Source of the DNA: Deltaproteobacteria bacterium
GTDB taxonomy: Bacteria > Myxococcota > Polyangia > Polyangiales > B10-G4
Assembly: GCA_019312705.1 (NCBI GenBank)
Contig: JAFDCW010000009.1
Location: 1-19,446, forward strand
Length of the DNA: 19,446 nucleotides
Direction: 5' to 3'
The notes under the pieces are model-generated. The model was not told the origin of the DNA. It did no database searches and saw only the letters and a program-made list of their open reading frames with translations. Positions within the stretch are counted from its first letter, which is position 1. Every line of letters starts with the position of its first letter. The position numbers and the translations under genes were made by a program. Shown piece by piece: positions 14,572 through 19,446 of this stretch.

Positions 14572-16146
14572 CTACCGCGCGAAGTCCACCGCCCGCGTCT
14601 CCCGCACGACGACCACCTTGATCTGCCCGGGATACTGGAGCTCGCTCTCGATGCGTCGCGCTACGGACTCCGATATCTGTGCCATCTGGCCGTCCGTGAC
14701 CTTCTCGGGCTCGACCATGACGCGCAGTTCGCGTCCGGCCTGGATCGCGAAGCAGCGCGCGACGCCCTCCTGCTCCATGGCCAGCTCTTCGAGCCGCTCG
14801 AGGCGCTTCACGTAGCCGTCCAGCATTTCCCGACGGGCGCCGGGGCGCGATCCGCTGATTGCGTCGGCAGCGGTCACAAGGAACGCCTCCGCACTGAAGT
14901 GCGGCTCTTCGTCGTGGTGCGCCTTGATCGAGTTCAGGACCAGCGGCGTCTCGTCGTGTTTCTTGCACAGTCGATAGCCGAGCTCGACGTGTGTGCCTTC
15001 GTGCTCGTGCGTCATGCCCTTGCCGACATCATGGAGGATGGCGGCGCGCTTCGTGCCCTGTACGTCGAGGCCCATCTCGGAGGCCATCGACGCGGCGAGG
15101 AGCGCGACTTCGCGGGCATGCTGCAGCTGGTTCTGGCCGTACGACGTCCGGTACCGGAGCCGGCCGAGCGTGCGCACGATCTCCGGGTGCACGTTGTGGA
15201 GACCGAGCTCGTAGAGCACCTCCTCGGCGGCCTCGACCATGCCTTTCTCGACTTCGGCGCCGGCTTTTTCGACGATTTCCTCGATGCGCCCGGGGTGAAT
15301 CCGGCCGTCCTCGACGAGCTTTTCGAGGGCGATGCGCGCGGTCTCCCGACGAACGGGGTCGAATGCACTCAGGACGACGGCTTCCGGCGTGTCGTCGATG
15401 ATGACGTCGACGCCCGTGGCCTGTTCGAAGGAGCGGATGTTGCGCCCTTCCCGTCCGATGATGCGACCCTTCATATCCTCCGAAGGGAGTTGGACGACGG
15501 ACACGGTCGTCTCGGCGGTCAGGTCGGCGGCCATTCGCTGAATGGCGAGCGCCACGATCTTCGCGCCCTCCTTGTCGGCCTCACGCTGGGCCTCTTCTTT
15601 GATCTCACGGAGTGAGTTGGCCGCGTCAGCACGCGCGGTATCCTCGAGATCCGCGATGAGCTCGCGCCTGGCATCGGCCTGACTCATGCCTGCGAGTTGC
15701 TCGAGACGGGCACGCGACTGGGCGGACCTGGCGGCGACCGCCTTCCCCTCGGCCTCGAGATCGTGCTCTCGGGTGCCGAGCTGCGTAGACTTCGACTCGA
15801 GTTCTGCTTCGCGCGTGCTCAGTCGGTCGGACTGGCGGTCGAAGGCATCGGAACGCTCCTCTGCACGGCGTTCCGCCCGTTCGATCTCTTCCCTGCGGCG
15901 TTGTTCCTCTTTTTCCCAAGACTCCCGGAGGCGAAATCCCTCTTCGCGCCCCGCGAGTTCACCAGCTTTACGGGCGTTCTCTGCTTCGCTTTCAGCCCGC
16001 TTGAGGATGCGGGAGGCCTCGTCCTGTCCTGCCTTTTTTTCCAGCTCCTGCTGTGCTCTTTCACGACTTCGCGTGATCACGAAACCGATCAACGCACCGA
16101 GGACGAGTCCGACCGCCGCCGCCACCATAAGAGGCGGGGTGATCAT
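14572..16146 (-). CDS. rny: Ribonuclease Y
   Basis: RNase Y is a membrane-anchored endoribonuclease that starts mRNA decay. The 524-residue protein has an N-terminal membrane anchor (PPLMVAAAVGLVLGALIGFVI), then a long charged coiled coil (residues about 25-200). A KH RNA-binding domain follows (GRIIGREGRNIRSFEQATGVDV), then an HD domain with ILHDVGKG and later KAHHDEEP, then the C-terminal region. The length and order match the family. The start is ATG at 16146, with GGAG 8 nt upstream. It follows zapA after a structured 161-nt spacer, a neighbour pairing also common in Bacteroidota. Confidence 0.97.
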   Translation of the reverse strand: MITPPLMVAAAVGLVLGALIGFVITRSRERAQQELEKKAGQDEASRILKRAESEAENARKAGELAGREEGFRLRESWEKEEQRRREEIERAERRAEERSDAFDRQSDRLSTREAELESKSTQLGTREHDLEAEGKAVAARSAQSRARLEQLAGMSQADARRELIADLEDTARADAANSLREIKEEAQREADKEGAKIVALAIQRMAADLTAETTVSVVQLPSEDMKGRIIGREGRNIRSFEQATGVDVIIDDTPEAVVLSAFDPVRRETARIALEKLVEDGRIHPGRIEEIVEKAGAEVEKGMVEAAEEVLYELGLHNVHPEIVRTLGRLRYRTSYGQNQLQHAREVALLAASMASEMGLDVQGTKRAAILHDVGKGMTHEHEGTHVELGYRLCKKHDETPLVLNSIKAHHDEEPHFSAEAFLVTAADAISGSRPGARREMLDGYVKRLERLEELAMEQEGVARCFAIQAGRELRVMVEPEKVTDGQMAQISESVARRIESELQYPGQIKVVVVRETRAVDFAR

Positions 16147-16307
16147 GTATGGTACTCCGAAATCGACCGGCTAGCGGCCGAGAGGTGAGCGTAGAAGAGC
16201 CTTGTCGCGTTCCTTTTCGACGGCAGCGCGACTCGGTTCTCTGTAACAACGGAATGAGGATAGGGTGCGGGTGAAGCCGCACGCAAGCGGACGCAGGGCG
16301 TTCTGGG
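16147..16307 (-). ncRNA. Structured zapA-rny spacer; possible 6S RNA or rny leader
   Basis: This 161-nt spacer is long for a compact gene cluster. On the minus strand it can form a hairpin at 16265-16282 (6-bp stem) and a mutually exclusive one at 16277-16290 (4-bp stem sharing 16277-16280). Further on there is a 6-bp stem (16204-16209 with 16227-16232) extended after an asymmetric loop by CCGA/TCGG pairs (16178-16181 with 16233-16236). In several bacterial groups 6S RNA (ssrS) lies just downstream of zapA, which makes this a candidate. However, I could not build the long closing stem and central bubble of 6S by eye. A leader controlling rny is the main alternative. Confidence 0.3.
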
Positions 16308-16598
16308 TCAGCCCGGAATGACCGCCTCGACCTCAGCCGCGAGCTCGTTCACGCGGTCGCCGAGCTCGGCGCGCATGCGCTCGAGGTCCTCCTGCGCCTG
16401 GAAACACTCGTCGGCAATCGAGAGCGCTGCCAGAATGGCCACCTTGTGCCCTTCGATGAGGCCGGCGGCCATGCGGATCTCGTGGATGCGATCGTCGACC
16501 ATCTTTGCGCACTTGCGGGTGTACTCGGGCTCGGCACTTGCCCGGATGGTGTGCTCCTCCCCGGCGATGCGCACGGTGACGGACGTCTTGGGGCTCAT
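16308..16598 (-). CDS. zapA: Cell division protein ZapA
   Basis: ZapA bundles FtsZ filaments at the division site. The 96-residue protein has the family form: an N-terminal beta region (SVTVRIAGEEHTIRA), the VDDRIHEIR helix, KVAILAALSIADE, then a coiled-coil tail (AQEDLERMRAELGDRVNELAAEVEAV). The start ATG shares its A with the preceding stop (TGATG), giving tight coupling; a GTG at 16601 is the other choice. GGAG lies 8 nt upstream. It is followed by the structured spacer and rny. Confidence 0.92.
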   Translation of the reverse strand: MSPKTSVTVRIAGEEHTIRASAEPEYTRKCAKMVDDRIHEIRMAAGLIEGHKVAILAALSIADECFQAQEDLERMRAELGDRVNELAAEVEAVIPG

Positions 16599-16906
16599 CA
16601 CTGGTTCTCCAGGAACTTGATGCGGGCGATCATGCGCTCCACCCCGGCTCGACCGGCCTCGAGTCGGCCTCGGAGATCGGTGTTCTCAGTCTCGAGACCC
16701 TTCAGGCGACCCATGAGTTGGCCCGCCGCGGCTTCGTCGCCGGTGAATCGCCTCACGAGGTCGGCGAGCTCGGTATTCTTCGTCTCGGCCGCCTTCGTCC
16801 GTTCCGTCTCAGCCGTGAGGCTGTCCACGAGCTGACTGATCGCCCCCTCGAGCCGCGCGAACGCAGCCTCCTCGGGGGCACCTCCATTATCCTCGGGCTC
16901 TGACAC
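16598..16906 (-). CDS. Small coiled-coil protein (ZapB-like), unknown function
   Basis: This is a 102-residue, charged, helical protein with heptad-like stretches (ARLEGAISQLVDSLTAETER; LMGRLKGLETENTDLRGRLE). It ends MIARIKFLENQ. GTG at 16906 is the likely start, since GAGGAG lies about 7 nt upstream; TTG at 16909 is adjacent. It overlaps the pheT stop by 20 nt and its stop overlaps the zapA start, so translation is coupled on both sides. By position and form it resembles small coiled-coil division proteins of the ZapB type, but family membership is not proven by sequence alone. Confidence 0.7.
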   Translation of the reverse strand: MSEPEDNGGAPEEAAFARLEGAISQLVDSLTAETERTKAAETKNTELADLVRRFTGDEAAAGQLMGRLKGLETENTDLRGRLEAGRAGVERMIARIKFLENQ

Positions 16907-19446
16907 CAAGATCCTCCTCGAGGCGTTTGAGAATCGTCTTCATGTTCTTGTCGACGTCCTTGTCCTTCAGGGTCCGTTTCGTGGAGCGGAAGCGCAAGCG
17001 GAACGCGATGGACCGTACGCCCTCCGCGACTCCCTCTCCTGTGTAGACGTCGAAGAGCTCGACGGCTTCGAGGTCGCGCCCGCCGAACTGCGCGATGTGG
17101 GCCGTGACTGTCCCTGCCGGGAGTGTCTCGGGCACGAGCAGCGCGAGGTCCCGCTCCGACGCGGGGAACTGCGGAAGCGCTACGTGCGTGGGCACGATGG
17201 CCGGTGCCGGATCGGCCGGGAGTGTGATCTCGAACGCCCATACGTCCCTGGCCCAGACCGGGAGGTCGACGGCATCGGCCGCGACACGGCCACCGTGGCC
17301 GACGATCGCGCCGGAGGGGTCCGTGACCGCAAAAGTCATCGTCGGGTCCAGGTGGACCGGTGGGCTTCCGGCTGGTCCGGCGGCGAGGGGTGGTCCGGAC
17401 TCGGACGTACCGGAGTCCGATGCGCCGGATTCGGACGCTCTGGACTCCGGTGCCTGGAGCGTCGCCGGTGCATCCACGAAAGGCTCGACCGCGCCGCCCT
17501 GTCGATAGGCGAGCGCCACGGTATCCTCGAGCAACGCCTTGAGATCCCAGACTTCGAGCGGCTCGTCGTCCCGCGACCAGTGCGGCGGCTCCCGGAGGCC
17601 CGTCAGTACAGCGGCCAGGTGGGTGGACTCGTGCGGCGGTTCGCCCTTCCCTGCACTACGGAATGAGGTGCCGATCTCGAAGAGCCGGACATCGCGATTG
17701 CCGTGGGCCAGGTTGTACTCGACGCGGCGAAGCAGCGCGGGCAGAATCGCCCAGCGCATGACGGGTTCCGTCGTCGCGAGCGGATTCGCCACGACGACAT
17801 CCCCCTCACCCTCCGGCGCGAACGCCGGTGTGTGTGCCTCGAAGAGTCCTGCGGCCGCGAGTGACGCGCGCAGCTGGTCTTCGAGCTGGAAAAGCGGATG
17901 ATCGGGCACGGTTCCGGGGCGCGCGGGCCCCAGTGTGTCCGGGAAGCGATCGAAGCCGTGCGTGCGGGCGACCTCCTCGATCAGATCGACCTCACGGGTG
18001 ACGTCGTAGCTGCGGAAGCCCGGGATTCGTACGTGCAGGACAGCATCCTGCTGACCCTCGCCGGTCTCGCCCTCGACGGAGAAACCGAGCGGCGCGAGCA
18101 ACTCCTTCACATAGTCGCTTTCGAAGGGGATGCCGAGGAGGTGTTCGATGCGGGTCAGCCGCAGATCGAGGACCGCGGTCTCGAATGGTTGCGGGCAGCA
18201 GTCCAGGATCGGGCCATCGACCTCACCACCCGCGGTGGCGAGAATGACCGCGATGCACCGCTCGATGGCGCGCTCCATACCGTCCGGGTCGACGCCGCGC
18301 TCGAAGCGATAGGACGCATCCGTCGACATGACGAGTGCTTTTCGCGTCGCGCGAATGGATTTCGTGTCGAAAAGAGCGCACTCGAGGAGGATGTCGGTCG
18401 TGGTGTCCTCGACCTCGGAGTTCTGGCCGCCCATGACGCCGCCGATCGCGACGGGCTGCTCGGCGTCGCAGATCATGAGCATATCGGCTGTGAGCGTGCG
18501 CTCTTCGTCGTCGAGTGTCGTGAACTTCGATGCACCCTCACCGGCACGGCGCACGACGATCGACGACCCGCCCAGATGGGTCAGGTCGAAGGCGTGCATG
18601 GGCTGGCCCAGCTCGAGCATCGCATAGTTCGTGGCGTCGACGACGTTGTTGATCGGGCGGGCACCGGCGCCGCGGAGGCGCTCCTGAAGCCAGTCGGGTG
18701 ATGGGCCGATCTTCACGCCACGGATGATCGCGCCGAGGTAGCGAGGGCAGAGATCCGGGTCGTCGATGCGGATGGAGACGCCCTGAGACGTGACTTCGCC
18801 GGCCTCCTGGATGTAGTCGAGACCAGATTCGGACCCGAGACCGCCGGCCCGAGTCACGTCGTCAGCGCCTCCCGCTTCGTTAGACTCCGCGGCCCAATCG
18901 GGCGCCCCGGGGATCTCCGGCAGCACCACGGTGCCCGCCCCCTCGGACGCCAGTTCACGCGCCACACCGGCGTGGGAGAGGAGGTCTCCACGGTTCGCCG
19001 TGATCTCGACATCGAGCGTCGCATCGTCGAGGCCGTACGCGGCTACGAAGGGCTCCCCGGGCGTGAATTCTCCCGTGAGTTCCATGATGCCGTCGTGATC
19101 GGTGCCGAGCCCCAACTCCTTGGAGGAGCACAGCATACCAAACGACACCTCACCTCGAATCTTGGCCTTCTTGATCTTGAAGTCGCCGGGGAGCACGGAG
19201 CCGACGGGAGCGAACGGATAGTAGGTGTCGCCCGTCACGTTGGGGGCGCCGCAGACGACCTGAACGATGCCGTCCCCGCCATCGACTTCACAGACCCTCA
19301 AGCGGTCGGCGTTGGGATGTTGCTCCGCCTTGATGACCCTGGCCACGACGACATCCCCGAGACCCTGCCCCGGGCTCGAGATGTCATCGACCGGTGCACC
19401 GCGGAGCGCCAGATGTTCAGCCAACTCCTCCGGTGTGCCTTCGAGG
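16887..19446 (-). CDS. pheT: Phenylalanine--tRNA ligase beta subunit, 5' end missing
   Basis: The frame is open to the window edge, with 852 residues visible; only the first 15-25 residues are likely missing. With the alpha subunit (pheS, expected upstream) it charges tRNA-Phe. In order: the EMAP-like tRNA-binding domain (VARVIKAEQHPNADRLRVCEV through FGMLCSSKELGLG), the B3/4 domain (NVVDATNYAMLELGQPMHAFD), the B5 region, the catalytic-like core (SYRFERGVDPDG, ARTHGFDRFPDT), and the C-terminal FDX-ACB domain (FPASERDLALLVPE; FRLRFRSTKRTLKDKDVDKNM). Two low-complexity insertions make it longer than the usual 790-800: a Glu/Gly/Ala-rich loop near 18838-18900 and a Ser/Gly tandem repeat at 17394-17438. 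The stop overlaps the next gene. Confidence 0.97.
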   Translation of the reverse strand, partial: LEGTPEELAEHLALRGAPVDDISSPGQGLGDVVVARVIKAEQHPNADRLRVCEVDGGDGIVQVVCGAPNVTGDTYYPFAPVGSVLPGDFKIKKAKIRGEVSFGMLCSSKELGLGTDHDGIMELTGEFTPGEPFVAAYGLDDATLDVEITANRGDLLSHAGVARELASEGAGTVVLPEIPGAPDWAAESNEAGGADDVTRAGGLGSESGLDYIQEAGEVTSQGVSIRIDDPDLCPRYLGAIIRGVKIGPSPDWLQERLRGAGARPINNVVDATNYAMLELGQPMHAFDLTHLGGSSIVVRRAGEGASKFTTLDDEERTLTADMLMICDAEQPVAIGGVMGGQNSEVEDTTTDILLECALFDTKSIRATRKALVMSTDASYRFERGVDPDGMERAIERCIAVILATAGGEVDGPILDCCPQPFETAVLDLRLTRIEHLLGIPFESDYVKELLAPLGFSVEGETGEGQQDAVLHVRIPGFRSYDVTREVDLIEEVARTHGFDRFPDTLGPARPGTVPDHPLFQLEDQLRASLAAAGLFEAHTPAFAPEGEGDVVVANPLATTEPVMRWAILPALLRRVEYNLAHGNRDVRLFEIGTSFRSAGKGEPPHESTHLAAVLTGLREPPHWSRDDEPLEVWDLKALLEDTVALAYRQGGAVEPFVDAPATLQAPESRASESGASDSGTSESGPPLAAGPAGSPPVHLDPTMTFAVTDPSGAIVGHGGRVAADAVDLPVWARDVWAFEITLPADPAPAIVPTHVALPQFPASERDLALLVPETLPAGTVTAHIAQFGGRDLEAVELFDVYTGEGVAEGVRSIAFRLRFRSTKRTLKDKDVDKNMKTILKRLEEDLGVRARG
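17394..17438 (-). repeat. 15-bp tandem repeat (three units) in pheT
   Basis: Units at 17424-17438, 17409-17423 and 17394-17408 encode ASESG, ASDSG and TSESG in turn. They sit in a Pro/Gly/Ala-rich linker between the catalytic-like core and the C-terminal FDX-ACB domain. The third-base differences between units show that the amino acid pattern, not only the DNA, is kept. Confidence 0.85.

Overview
This is a high-GC window, mostly housekeeping and almost entirely on the minus strand. The organism is a Gram-negative-type bacterium. It has a predicted secreted or outer-membrane protein, the MEP isoprenoid pathway (dxs), RNase Y and ZapA, and frequent GTG or TTG starts, several with good Shine-Dalgarno sequences. 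The gene orders pheT-coiled coil-zapA-rny and folD-xseA-xseB-ispA-dxs-nadK-recN, together with a membrane TolB-like/TPR protein, fit Gemmatimonadota or a related lineage. That placement is inference, since no rRNA or marker phylogeny is available here.

Layout, left to right. Positions 1-840 (minus) hold the N-terminal 280 residues of a medium-chain NADP-dependent oxidoreductase; its Rossmann region carries an in-frame 18-bp tandem repeat encoding a His/Asp-rich hexapeptide. Positions 938-1129 (minus) hold tRNA-Cys(GCA) and tRNA-Gly(GCC), separated by a very strong hairpin and driven by a clear sigma70-type promoter. Positions 1312-3159 carry the only plus-strand gene, a secreted protein of unknown function that is probably an outer-membrane barrel. 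A small membrane/coiled-coil protein (3266-3529, minus) follows convergently. The block 3692-12026 (minus, transcribed right to left) is folD, xseA, xseB, ispA, dxs, nadK, recN: one-carbon metabolism, exonuclease VII, isoprenoid precursors and prenyl chains, NADP synthesis and DNA repair. The order resembles the folD-xseA-xseB-ispA-dxs-tlyA-argR-recN cluster of many bacteria, but nadK sits where tlyA/argR would be.

Positions 12211-14490 (minus) encode a membrane protein with a TolB-N/FlgO-like domain and TPR-type repeats. Positions 14572-19446 (minus) are pheT (5' end beyond the window), a ZapB-like coiled-coil ORF, zapA and rny. The first three genes overlap at their junctions. The 161-nt zapA-rny spacer is structured and could hold 6S RNA or a leader.

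I found no mobile element, CRISPR array, toxin-antitoxin, defence or biosynthetic cluster, and no clear new system. The least expected signals are the in-frame low-complexity or tandem-repeat expansions inside otherwise conserved enzymes (oxidoreductase, NadK, PheT) and in the secreted protein, the tRNA-spacer hairpin, and the structured zapA-rny and folD leaders.
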